Shown here: positions 1-6,057 of the stretch, piece after piece | How the letters are laid out: each line of letters begins with the position of its first letter | How positions within the stretch are numbered: the first letter of the stretch is position 1 | Assembly: GCF_937889215.1 (NCBI RefSeq) | Contig: NZ_CALBEX010000440.1 | Span: 1 to 9,970 of the forward strand | DNA: 9,970 nucleotides | Origin: an uncultured Limnohabitans sp. | GTDB lineage: Bacteria > Pseudomonadota > Gammaproteobacteria > Burkholderiales > Burkholderiaceae_C | Direction: 5' to 3' | The notes under the pieces: model-generated | What the model saw: the letters and a program-made list of their open reading frames with translations, nothing else | Told to the model about the DNA's origin: nothing | Database searches by the model: none | Program-made: the position numbers and the translations under genes

Positions 1-882
1 CATGGCGGTCAGGGCGCGCAAGGCCCCCAAACGCGCATCGGGCAATCCGGTGTCGGCCAGCGCCTGCAGAGCCTGGGCACTCAAGGCATCGGCGTAGGCC
101 TTGGCCCTTTCCAAGCCCATCAAGGCCACATAGGTGGGTTTGTCGGCCGCTTCGTCCTTGCCCGCTGTTTTGCCCAGCGTGGCCGAATCGGCGGTCACAT
201 CCAGCACATCGTCCACCACCTGAAAGGCCAAGCCCAAGGCCTCGCCAAAAAGGGTCAACGAGGCTTGCAACGGGGCAGGCACGCCCGGCACACAGGCAGC
301 GCCCATCTGCACGCTGCACAACAGCAAGGCCCCGGTTTTGAGGCGGTGCATTTGACGAAGTTGGTCTTCACTCAGGCGCTGCCCAACGCTGGCCAAGTCA
401 ATGGCCTGGCCGCCAGCCATGCCCTGGTAACCCGAAGCCCGCGCCAGCAAAGCCACACAGGCGGCTTGCACCGCAGGCGGCACGCTGGCGTCTGGCGGGG
501 TCAGCATTTCAAAAGCCAAGGTCTGCAAGGCGTCCCCCGCCAGCAGGGCTTGGGCCTCGCCAAACTGAACATGCACTGTGGGTTTGCCGCGCCGCAACAC
601 GTCGTTGTCCATGCAGGGCATGTCGTCGTGCACCAACGAATAAGCATGGATCAACTCGATGGCGCAAGCGGCATTCAGGGCCGCAGGCGTGTTGAAAGCA
701 TCACCCACCGCCTCAGCCGTGGCCAGCACCAACAAAGGGCGCAAGCGCTTGCCGCCATCGAGCACGGCATAACGCATGGCTCGGCCCAAAGCAGCAGGGG
801 ATTCGGCCTCAATGCCGGCCGACAAAGTCTGCTCCACACGCGCCAGATGCGGCTGCATCCAAGCCTTCAAGTCCACCGTCAT
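1..882 (-). CDS. ispA: Farnesyl diphosphate synthase / polyprenyl synthetase, C-terminus cut by window edge
   Basis: This cytosolic prenyltransferase should condense IPP with DMAPP and GPP to give farnesyl diphosphate for quinone, undecaprenyl and other isoprenoid synthesis. The visible 294 residues carry GGKRLRP at about 43-49, the first Asp-rich motif DDMPCMD at 86-92 (chain-length region, preceded by SLVH), and the second Asp-rich motif DDVLD at 224-228 followed by GKTAGKD, all in family order. Family members are about 290-300 residues, so only a few C-terminal residues and the stop lie beyond the left edge. The ATG at 882 overlaps the TGA of xseB (ATGA), which implies translational coupling and fixes the start. 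In related bacteria dxs usually follows, which would lie off the window. The assignment to the short-chain (FPP) type rests on overall similarity and the xseB neighbour; product length was not tested. Confidence 0.95.
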   Translation of the reverse strand, partial: MTVDLKAWMQPHLARVEQTLSAGIEAESPAALGRAMRYAVLDGGKRLRPLLVLATAEAVGDAFNTPAALNAACAIELIHAYSLVHDDMPCMDNDVLRRGKPTVHVQFGEAQALLAGDALQTLAFEMLTPPDASVPPAVQAACVALLARASGYQGMAGGQAIDLASVGQRLSEDQLRQMHRLKTGALLLCSVQMGAACVPGVPAPLQASLTLFGEALGLAFQVVDDVLDVTADSATLGKTAGKDEAADKPTYVALMGLERAKAYADALSAQALQALADTGLPDARLGALRALTAM

Positions 883-1133
883 GCGCCACTCCAGGGTTTG
901 AGTTGTCCGCCATCCAGCACCTGGATCTGGTCTTCCACGGCTTTGAGTTTGTCGCGACAAAAAGCCAACAAAGCCGCGCCCCGCTGGTAACCCGTCAACA
1001 ATTGGTCCAGCGGCATCTGCCCCGATTCGAGCTGACCGACCAGCGACTCCAGCTCCGCCAAAGCCGCTTCGTAAGTGGCGGGCAAGGGCGCTGCTGGGCT
1101 GTCTGCGGGTTCTGTAGGGGCGGCCTTGGGCAT
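879..1133 (-). CDS. xseB: Exodeoxyribonuclease VII small subunit
   Basis: XseB is the small subunit of exonuclease VII, which with XseA degrades single-stranded DNA to oligonucleotides in both directions. The 84-residue product matches the family length. After a Pro/Ala-rich N-terminal tail of about 20 residues it has the typical helical hairpin [18 protein letters not shown], then [20 protein letters not shown] and a [13 protein letters not shown] end. It is the first gene of a minus-strand unit with ispA, overlapping its start by 4 bases; xseB-ispA linkage is common in proteobacteria. The ATG at 1133 has only a weak purine stretch (CGGAAC) upstream. No other start fits the family length better. 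Confidence 0.95.
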   Translation of the reverse strand: MPKAAPTEPADSPAAPLPATYEAALAELESLVGQLESGQMPLDQLLTGYQRGAALLAFCRDKLKAVEDQIQVLDGGQLKPWSGA

Positions 1134-1157
1134 GGGATGTTCCGAGGTAAAAGTCTG

Positions 1158-1163
1158 ATTTTA
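1158..1163 (-). promoter_or_regulatory. Candidate -10 box for xseB-ispA
   Basis: Read on the minus strand, TAAAAT lies about 25 bases before the xseB ATG, which would give a very short leader. No good -35 is present at 16-18 bases upstream (CAGTTG at 17), so this is a weak prediction from sequence only. Confidence 0.3.
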
Positions 1164-1198
1164 GGCCTTATGCTTTGCGCCAACTGACATGCCCACAC

Positions 1199-1214
1199 GC
1201 CATGCCCGCATGGC
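1199..1214. repeat. Inverted repeat GCCATG-N4-CATGGC
   Basis: Perfect 6-base arms (1199-1204 and 1209-1214) flank CCCG in the divergent region between xseB and the Rieske oxygenase gene. It lies upstream of the candidate xseB -10 box and could be a regulator site for either direction. No known operator is recognised. Confidence 0.35.
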
Positions 1215-1247
1215 TTTGTCAGAGAGCCAGGCACCGGCGAAGATGCC

Positions 1248-1262
1248 CCGTAATATTTACGG
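1248..1262. repeat. Inverted repeat CCGTAA-N3-TTACGG
   Basis: Perfect 6-base arms (1248-1253 and 1257-1262) surround a TAT centre. The repeat is AT-richer than its surroundings and sits about 40 bases before the candidate -10 box of the oxygenase operon, a place where an activator or repressor could bind. The motif is not assigned to a known regulator. Confidence 0.4.
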
Positions 1263-1277
1263 CTTGCCAAAGCCTCC

Positions 1278-1306
1278 TTTCAGGTCCTTACCCGCCGGGG
1301 TAGAAT
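1278..1306 (+). promoter_or_regulatory. Candidate promoter of the oxygenase operon
   Basis: TAGAAT at 1301-1306 resembles a sigma70 -10 box. At a 17-base spacing the -35 position (1278-1283) reads TTTCAG, a poor match, so an activator may be needed if this is real. Transcription would start near 1313, giving a leader of about 100 bases before the ATG at 1415. Confidence 0.35.
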
Positions 1307-1317
1307 CACCGTTCATC

Positions 1318-1343
1318 GGCAGGAAATTTCCTGTCATTTTTTT
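1318..1343 (+). promoter_or_regulatory. Terminator-like hairpin with T7 tract in the leader of the oxygenase operon
   Basis: Bases 1318-1324 pair with 1329-1335 (7 pairs including one G-U) around an AATT loop, followed after one A by seven Ts at 1337-1343. The core CAGGAAATTTCCTG (1320-1333) is also a perfect 14-base DNA palindrome. It points toward the oxygenase gene and lies just after the candidate promoter, with no plus-strand gene upstream to terminate. It could be an attenuator, or simply an operator palindrome near +8 to +21. The stem is short and A-U rich in the middle, so termination strength would be modest. Confidence 0.4.
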
Positions 1344-1368
1344 GCGCTGCAATTTCCGGATTCAGCGC
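1344..1368 (+). promoter_or_regulatory. Second leader hairpin, possible alternative to the terminator-like fold
   Basis: GCGCTG (1344-1349) pairs with CAGCGC (1363-1368), and after one bulged C, AAT (1351-1353) pairs with ATT (1360-1362), giving about 9 pairs. Its arm and loop contain AATTTCC (1351-1357), which is also fully complementary to GGAAATT (1322-1328) in the upstream hairpin, so the two folds could compete. No known riboswitch class is recognised. Confidence 0.35.
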
Positions 1369-1378
1369 TTTGTTCCTG

Positions 1379-1408
1379 CCCCTTCATAGGGGGAGTCTCT
1401 AGGTCAGG
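1379..1408 (+). promoter_or_regulatory. Hairpin and ribosome binding site before the oxygenase start
   Basis: CCCCT (1379-1383) pairs perfectly with AGGGG (1388-1392) around TCAT. The likely Shine-Dalgarno AGGTCAGG (1401-1408) follows, ending 6 bases before the ATG at 1415. The G-rich 3' arm could itself serve as a second, more distant ribosome-binding sequence, so folding might tune initiation. Confidence 0.4.
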
Positions 1409-1414
1409 TCACCC

Positions 1415-2542
1415 ATGTCTGATTTAAGTCTTCAACTGCTGCAGGCCGCAAGCCAACTACCAGTTTCCACTTATTTCGATGAGGCGCTGTTTCAGCGCGA
1501 ATTGAGCACCCTTTTTCAGCAAGGCCCCCGCTACGTGGGTCACCAGCTGGCAGTCCCCAATCCGGGCGACTATTACGCCCTGCCCCACGAGGCCGAAGGC
1601 CGTGCCTTGGTGCGAAACGCTCAAGGCGGTGTAGAACTCGTCTCCAATGTCTGCCGACACCGCCAGGCGGTCATGCTGGGCGGCCGAGGCAACCTGCAAA
1701 CCCAACAAAAAGGCAGCGCGGGCGGCAACATCGTTTGCCCACTGCACCGCTGGACGTATTCACCCAGCGGCCTGTTGCTGGGCGCGCCCCACTTTGCGCA
1801 AGACCCCTGCCTGAACCTGAACAACTACAAGTTGCAGGAATGGAACGGTCTGCTGTTTGAAGACAACGGGCGCAACATCGCCGCCGATCTGGCGGGCATG
1901 GGGCCACTTGCACAACTCAGTTTTGATGGCTACGCACTCGACCGTGTGGAGCTGCACGAGTGCAATTACAACTGGAAAACATTCATCGAGGTGTACCTGG
2001 AGGACTACCACGTCGGCCCCTTCCACCCGGGGCTGGGCCAGTTCGTCACCTGCGACGACCTGAGCTGGGAGTTCAAGGAACATTATTCGGTGCAAACCGT
2101 GGGCGTGTCGGGCGGCTTTGGCAAGCCCGGCTCGGACACCTACAAAAAGTGGCACGAGGTGCTGCTCAAGTACCGCAACGGCCAACTGCCCGAGCGCGGC
2201 GCGATTTGGCTGACGTATTACCCGCACATCATGGTCGAGTGGTACCCGCATGTGCTCACCGTGTCCACTTTGCACCCGATCAGCCCCAACAAAACACTGA
2301 ACCAAGTGGAGTTTTATTACCCTGAAGAAATCGTGGCCTTCGAGCGCGAATTCGTCGAGGCCCAACAAGCGGCTTACATGGAGACCTGCCTAGAGGACGA
2401 CGAAATTGCCGAACGCATGGACGCGGGTCGCAAGGCACTTTGGGCACGCGGCGACAACGAAGTCGGCCCCTACCAAAGCCCCATGGAAGACGGCATGCAG
2501 CACTTCCACGAGTGGTACCGCCAGCAAATGAAGACCCTCTAA
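1415..2542 (+). CDS. Rieske non-heme iron oxygenase, alpha subunit (ring-hydroxylating dioxygenase family)
   Basis: The 375-residue protein has an N-terminal Rieske [2Fe-2S] domain with ligands C80, H82, C108 and H111 (VCRH...CPLH). Its C-terminal catalytic domain has the mononuclear iron site: NWK at 186-188, then H199 and H204 in EDYHVGPFHP, with D328 (in LEDDE) the probable carboxylate ligand. The residue three before the first His, normally Asp and bridging the two metal centres, is E196; carnitine monooxygenase CntA also uses Glu there. The length is close to CntA-type enzymes (about 370) and shorter than classic naphthalene dioxygenase alphas (about 450). The Rieske spacer between H82 and C108 is 25 residues, longer than the usual 15-17. 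It would need a separate reductase, which is absent here. It is first in an operon with a transporter 11 bases downstream and a sulfurtransferase. The substrate is unknown; aromatic, quaternary amine or isoprenoid compounds are all possible. Confidence 0.9.
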   Translation: MSDLSLQLLQAASQLPVSTYFDEALFQRELSTLFQQGPRYVGHQLAVPNPGDYYALPHEAEGRALVRNAQGGVELVSNVCRHRQAVMLGGRGNLQTQQKGSAGGNIVCPLHRWTYSPSGLLLGAPHFAQDPCLNLNNYKLQEWNGLLFEDNGRNIAADLAGMGPLAQLSFDGYALDRVELHECNYNWKTFIEVYLEDYHVGPFHPGLGQFVTCDDLSWEFKEHYSVQTVGVSGGFGKPGSDTYKKWHEVLLKYRNGQLPERGAIWLTYYPHIMVEWYPHVLTVSTLHPISPNKTLNQVEFYYPEEIVAFEREFVEAQQAAYMETCLEDDEIAERMDAGRKALWARGDNEVGPYQSPMEDGMQHFHEWYRQQMKTL

Positions 2543-2553
2543 AGCCCGCCCGG

Positions 2554-3453
2554 ATGCAAGCCTCCTGGATGATTCTGGCGTCGCTGTTTTTCGCGACGAT
2601 GAGCGTTTGCATCAAATACGCATCCGAGTACTTCCACACCTTCGAGTTGGTGTTTTACCGGGGCGTGGTCGGGGTCGTGCTGATGGCCGCCATTTGCCGC
2701 AGCCAGCGGGTGGCTTTGCGCACCCCCATACCGCTCATGCATGTGTGGCGATCAGCCATTGGCGTGTCATCCCTCACGGCCTGGTTTTACGCCATTGCCC
2801 ACCTGCCCCTGGCCACATCCATGACGCTCAATTACATGAGCGGCATCTGGGTTGCGGCCTTTTTGGTCGGGGGCACACTGCTCATGGGTCGGGTGCAAGA
2901 CATGGTGAGGCAAGGCCCGGTGGTGCTCACCGTCATCGCGGGCTTTTCGGGTGTGGTCATGATCTTGCGGCCTACCATTGAGCAAAACCAGCTGTTTGCT
3001 GGTGTGATCGGCTTGCTGTCGGGTGTGGGGGCCGCCATGGCCTACATGCAGGTCGCGGCACTGGGTCGCATGGGCGAACCCGAGGCCCGCACGGTGCTTT
3101 ATTTTTCCGTCGGCACCACCCTCGTTGGGGCCGTGGCCATGCTGTTCGTCGGCCCCAGTTCTTGGGTCTGGCCACACGCTGGGTGGCTGCTGCCGATTGG
3201 CTTGCTGGCCGCCTTGGGCCAACTGTGCATGACCAAGGCCTACAGCAGCGGGGCCACCTTGGTGGTGGCCAATTTGCAATACTCGGGCATCGTGTTTGCC
3301 GCGCTCTATGGCTTATTTTTGTTTGGCGACCAGATTCCCTGGATAGGCTGGGTCGGCATGGCCTTGATCATCGCCAGCGGCATCGCCGCCACCGCCTTGC
3401 GCAACCGAAGCTTGCCCCGTACCCTGCCCATTGCCCAGGCCGAAGACCATTGA
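2554..3453 (+). CDS. DMT superfamily (EamA-type) transporter
   Basis: This 299-residue inner-membrane protein is almost entirely hydrophobic, with about ten membrane segments (roughly 6-24, 30-48, 66-83, 89-111, 121-139, 148-169, 179-199, 210-227, 236-257, 263-283). They are arranged as two EamA repeats joined near 140-148. Typical family features are ELVFYRG at 31-37 early in the first repeat and GQLCMTKAY at 222-230 in the second. Members export or import small metabolites such as amino acids or nucleotide precursors; the substrate cannot be read from sequence. The reading frame is open further upstream into the oxygenase gene, but the ATG at 2554 starts directly at the first membrane segment. 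It lies 11 bases after the oxygenase stop with a poor Shine-Dalgarno, so translational coupling is likely. Operon position suggests it moves the substrate or product of the oxygenase or sulfurtransferase (inference). Confidence 0.88.
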   Translation: MQASWMILASLFFATMSVCIKYASEYFHTFELVFYRGVVGVVLMAAICRSQRVALRTPIPLMHVWRSAIGVSSLTAWFYAIAHLPLATSMTLNYMSGIWVAAFLVGGTLLMGRVQDMVRQGPVVLTVIAGFSGVVMILRPTIEQNQLFAGVIGLLSGVGAAMAYMQVAALGRMGEPEARTVLYFSVGTTLVGAVAMLFVGPSSWVWPHAGWLLPIGLLAALGQLCMTKAYSSGATLVVANLQYSGIVFAALYGLFLFGDQIPWIGWVGMALIIASGIAATALRNRSLPRTLPIAQAEDH

Positions 3454-3469
3454 ACGGAGACCCTTTGCC

Positions 3470-4327
3470 ATGTACAACTTGCTGATCACCGCTGCCCAAC
3501 TCCAACAACTGCAGACCCAGGGCAAGCCTTGCGCCGTGCTGGACTGCAGCTTTGACCTGATGAACCCCGATCTGGCCGATGGCTTTTTTGCCAGCGAACG
3601 CATCGCAGGCGCCCTGCCTGCCCACTTGAACAAAAACCTGAGCACGCACCAGGCCGAAGAGGCTGTGAACGGGGGCCGCCACCCCTTGCCGCAACGCGAG
3701 GTCGTGGCACGGTGGCTAGGGAATTTGGGCCTTCACAACGGCATGCAAATCGTGGTCTATGACCGCAACAAAGGCCACTACTGCGGCCGTTTGTGGTGGA
3801 TGCTCAAGTGGCTAGGGCACGAGGCCGTGGCAGTTCTCGATGGTGGCCTGCAAGCTTGGAAAGACATGGGCGGTGCACTGGCCTCAGGGCCTGACATTCC
3901 TTTGGCCCCCGCCCATTTTGAGCTGAAAGCACCGCTGCGCCAGTTGATGTTAACCGATGCGGTCTCGGCCGCCTTGGGCCAGCAGACTCAAACCGTGGTC
4001 GATGCCCGGGCCGGTGCCCGTTACCGGGGTGAGGTGGAGCCACTGGACCCGGTGGCAGGTCATATTCCGGGGGCGCTGAACAGGCCCTTCACCGAAAACT
4101 TCACCGAAGACGGCCGCTTCAAAAGTGCGCCACAGCTCAAAACCGAATGGGACCAGCTGCTCGCGGGCCGCCCGGCCAGCAGCGTGGTGCACCACTGCGG
4201 CAGCGGCGTGACCGCCGTGCCCAACGTGATCGCGATGGAACTGGCCGGTTACGGGCCTACTGCCTTGTATGCGGGCAGCTGGAGCGAATGGAGCCGCACC
4301 CCAGGCTTGCCCTGCGCCCAAGGGTGA
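3470..4327 (+). CDS. Two-domain sulfurtransferase, 3-mercaptopyruvate sulfurtransferase type
   Basis: The 285-residue protein has two rhodanese domains: an inactive N-terminal one (about 5-135, with VVYDRNKG near 95-102 and VLDGGLQAW near 122-130) and a catalytic C-terminal one (about 160-282, with VVDARAGARYRGE near 176-188 and GHIPGALN at 197-204). The active-site loop is CGSGVTA starting at C243. That loop is typical of 3-mercaptopyruvate sulfurtransferases such as E. coli SseA, whereas thiosulfate sulfurtransferases normally have CRKGVT. It should transfer sulfane sulfur from mercaptopyruvate to thiols, cyanide or protein acceptors in the cytosol. The ATG at 3470 is preceded by ACGGAGA (3454-3460) at good spacing, 16 bases after the transporter stop. 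An upstream in-frame ATG at 3431 lies inside the transporter gene and lacks support. It is the last gene of the operon and converges on the ZIP gene 8 bases away. Many databases call such proteins simply sulfurtransferase or rhodanese. Confidence 0.92.
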   Translation: MYNLLITAAQLQQLQTQGKPCAVLDCSFDLMNPDLADGFFASERIAGALPAHLNKNLSTHQAEEAVNGGRHPLPQREVVARWLGNLGLHNGMQIVVYDRNKGHYCGRLWWMLKWLGHEAVAVLDGGLQAWKDMGGALASGPDIPLAPAHFELKAPLRQLMLTDAVSAALGQQTQTVVDARAGARYRGEVEPLDPVAGHIPGALNRPFTENFTEDGRFKSAPQLKTEWDQLLAGRPASSVVHHCGSGVTAVPNVIAMELAGYGPTALYAGSWSEWSRTPGLPCAQG

Positions 4328-4335
4328 GACTCAAG

Positions 4336-5178
4336 TCAGTGCTGGTGCCCTGCCAAGGCGCTGACCAGCACCACCATGCCGATGCCCAAACCCAGCCACA
4401 AAATCTGCGTTGCCGTTTCGCGTGCGGACAGGCGCTTTTGCAACTGGGGGATCAAGTCGGCCAAAGCCACGTAGACAAAGCTGCTGCTGGCCACGACCAA
4501 AAAATACGGCAGCCAGTCGTGCAGGGCATCGACCAGCACATAACCCACCGCGCCGCCCAAAGCGGTGATGGCCCCGGCCATAGACACCTTGACGATGGCG
4601 GCTTGGCGGCTGCTGCTGCCTTGGCGCAAGACCGCCAGATCGCCCATGTGGTGAGGAACTTCATGGGCCAGCACGGCCAGCGCGGCAATGACACCCAAAC
4701 GCATGTCGGCGATGAAGGCCGAGGCGATCAAGATGCCGTCGCCAAAGCAATGCACGCTGTCGCCAGCCAACACAGCCCACTGACCGCGGGTGGATTCAGC
4801 GGTTGAGTGCGCGGTGTGCGCGTGAACTGGTGAGTGCGCGTGCGCCGCTTGAACTTGGTCGTGGTCGTGCGTGCCATGCCCGTGGTGCCCGTGCCCACCG
4901 CCGTGCTCATGCCCGTGGTGCCAAAGTTCGGCTTTGTCGAGCAAAAAGAAAAACACCAACCCCAGCAACAAGGTCAGGAACAACTCGTGCGCCCCGGCTT
5001 GACTTTCAAAGGCCTCAGGCAGCAAGTGCAAAAACGCCGTCGCCATCAAGGCCCCTGCGGCCAAGCTCAGCATGTGTTGGGTGTAGCGGCTGAGCACGCC
5101 AAAACTCAGCCAAGCGGCCAGCCAGACGCTGCCGATGCCCGCCACCAAAGTGCCCAACAAAATCGCCAATAAAGTCAT
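4336..5178 (-). CDS. ZIP-family divalent metal transporter with His-rich loop
   Basis: The 280-residue inner-membrane protein has about three membrane segments (5-28, 36-56, 66-82), then a cytosolic or periplasmic His-rich loop at 87-124 with 15 His in 38 residues, then further segments to the C-terminus. The metal-path motifs are HCFGDG (H143, D147) and HEVPHHMGD (H172-D180). The latter resembles the HEXPHEXGD signature of the LIV-1 branch (eukaryotic ZIP7/ZIP13), but with His in place of the second Glu. Zinc is the most likely cargo, with iron or manganese also possible; ZIP proteins normally move metal into the cytosol. ATGs occur at 5181 and 5178. The latter has TTGGA at the better distance, so it is chosen, although the frame stays open to 5214. 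It lies after the terminator at 5213-5236 and has no obvious strong promoter of its own. No Zur box was recognised. Confidence 0.9.
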   Translation of the reverse strand: MTLLAILLGTLVAGIGSVWLAAWLSFGVLSRYTQHMLSLAAGALMATAFLHLLPEAFESQAGAHELFLTLLLGLVFFFLLDKAELWHHGHEHGGGHGHHGHGTHDHDQVQAAHAHSPVHAHTAHSTAESTRGQWAVLAGDSVHCFGDGILIASAFIADMRLGVIAALAVLAHEVPHHMGDLAVLRQGSSSRQAAIVKVSMAGAITALGGAVGYVLVDALHDWLPYFLVVASSSFVYVALADLIPQLQKRLSARETATQILWLGLGIGMVVLVSALAGHQH

Positions 5179-5212
5179 CATGCATCCAAGAAGTGCTCTT
5201 TCACCCCAAAAC

Positions 5213-5236
5213 AAACCGCCCCGAAGGGCGGTTTTT
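5213..5236 (-). terminator. Intrinsic terminator downstream of the dienelactone hydrolase gene
   Basis: AAACCGCCC (5213-5221) and GGGCGGTTT (5226-5234) form a perfect 9-base stem. Read on the minus strand the loop is UUCG closed by C-G, a very stable tetraloop, followed by a T-rich tail (TTTGTTTT). It lies about 40 bases beyond the stop of the minus-strand hydrolase gene. In the plus direction it also carries a T5 tract, so it may work both ways. Confidence 0.8.
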
Positions 5237-5261
5237 CAGCACTCACGCCCCGAAGGGCGGT
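5218..5261. repeat. Two identical 15-base hairpin repeats (GCCCCGAAGGGCGGT)
   Basis: The same 15 bases occur at 5218-5232 and 5247-5261, 29 bases apart start to start. Each contains inverted GCCC/GGGC arms around CGAA. The first copy is the core of the terminator at 5213-5236. The second has only a 5-base stem and no T tract, and looks like a partial duplicate of the terminator or a REP-like palindromic unit. Confidence 0.7.
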
Positions 5262-5277
5262 CACTGCGTTCACAAAA

Positions 5278-6045
5278 TCAAGCCACGCCCTGGCGTTTCA
5301 GCCAGGCCAACAATCGCTGCCAGCCGTCTTCTGCGGCTGCCTTGCGGTAGCTGCCGCGGTAGTCGGCATGAAAAGCGTGCGGGGCCTCAGGATAAACCAC
5401 AAACTCGCTGGCTTTGGCCGCAGCAGGCCCTTGGGCCAGTTCAGCTTTCATCTTATCAACCGTGTCAAGGGGGATGCCCGTGTCGGCCGCGCCATACAAA
5501 CCCAGCACGGGGGCCTTGAGTTGGCCCACCAAAGCCAAGGGGTGCGCGGGTGTTTGCGCCGTGGCATTGCCCACCAGGCGGCCATACCAGGCCACGCCCG
5601 CTTTGATCTTGGGCTGGTGCGCCGCATACAGCCAAGTGATGCGTCCGCCCCAGCAAAAACCGGTGATGGCCAGTTTGTCGGTGTTGCCACCGTTGGCTGC
5701 AGCCCAAGCCACGCAGGCGTCCAGGTCAGCCATGACTTGCGCATCGGGCACTTTGCTGATGATTTCGGCCTGCAGCTTGGCAATTTCGCCGTAGCCGCTC
5801 GGGTCACCTTGGCGCACAAACAATTCCGGGGCGATTGCCATGTAACCGGCCTGGGCCAGACGGCGCGTGACGTCGGCGATGTACTCGTGCACGCCAAAAA
5901 TCTCAGAAATCACAAACACCACCGGCAAACCGGTCTTGCCCGCAGGGGCGCTGCGGTAAGCGGGCATTTTGAAACCATTCACGTCGATGGTCACTTCCCC
6001 AGACACCAGACCCGTCGCAGGGGTTTTGATGGCTGTTTGCGCCAT
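5278..6045 (-). CDS. Dienelactone hydrolase family protein
   Basis: The 255-residue alpha/beta hydrolase has the Cys-Asp-His arrangement of dienelactone hydrolases: C131 in GFCWGGR, D188 in GAADTGIP, and H223 in PHAFHADY. It also has E48 in SEIFGVHEY, matching the conserved Glu that contacts the nucleophile in the family. The classical reaction opens dienelactone to maleylacetate in chloroaromatic degradation, but the family is broad and many chromosomal members hydrolyse other lactones or esters; no chlorocatechol genes are nearby. No signal peptide is seen, so it is probably cytosolic. The ATG at 6045 has AGG eight bases upstream; an in-frame GTG at 6054 is an alternative. The gene abuts the truncated molybdenum hydroxylase relic, so any promoter must lie within the relic's sequence. 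A strong terminator follows the stop. Confidence 0.92.
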   Translation of the reverse strand: MAQTAIKTPATGLVSGEVTIDVNGFKMPAYRSAPAGKTGLPVVFVISEIFGVHEYIADVTRRLAQAGYMAIAPELFVRQGDPSGYGEIAKLQAEIISKVPDAQVMADLDACVAWAAANGGNTDKLAITGFCWGGRITWLYAAHQPKIKAGVAWYGRLVGNATAQTPAHPLALVGQLKAPVLGLYGAADTGIPLDTVDKMKAELAQGPAAAKASEFVVYPEAPHAFHADYRGSYRKAAAEDGWQRLLAWLKRQGVA

Positions 6046-6057
6046 GATGGGCACCTA

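Noticed and set aside
265..990. 241-codon open frame on the plus strand
   Set aside because: It is antisense to ispA and the end of xseB, which are clear conserved genes; its product has no family-like features and reflects GC-rich codon bias.
2440..2553. Longer N-terminus for the DMT transporter
   Set aside because: The extension overlaps the oxygenase coding region and is Arg/Pro-rich and non-membrane; the start at 2554 gives the normal family length.
4328..4335. Possible bidirectional terminator between the convergent sulfurtransferase and ZIP genes
   Set aside because: The gap is only 8 bases and no hairpin with a T tract is visible there.
4147..4806. 219-codon plus-strand open frame across the sulfurtransferase and ZIP gene ends
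   Set aside because: It is out of frame with the sulfurtransferase and antisense to the ZIP gene, with no recognisable domain.
4860..4920. Repetitive GTGCCCGTG/CATGCC-like pattern resembling a repeat array
   Set aside because: It is simply the codons of the His/Gly-rich loop of the ZIP transporter.
5368..6057. Upstream part of the long plus-strand open frame leading into the molybdenum hydroxylase relic, suggesting a 613-residue fusion
   Set aside because: This part is antisense to the dienelactone hydrolase gene and shows no hydroxylase similarity; the open frame is incidental.
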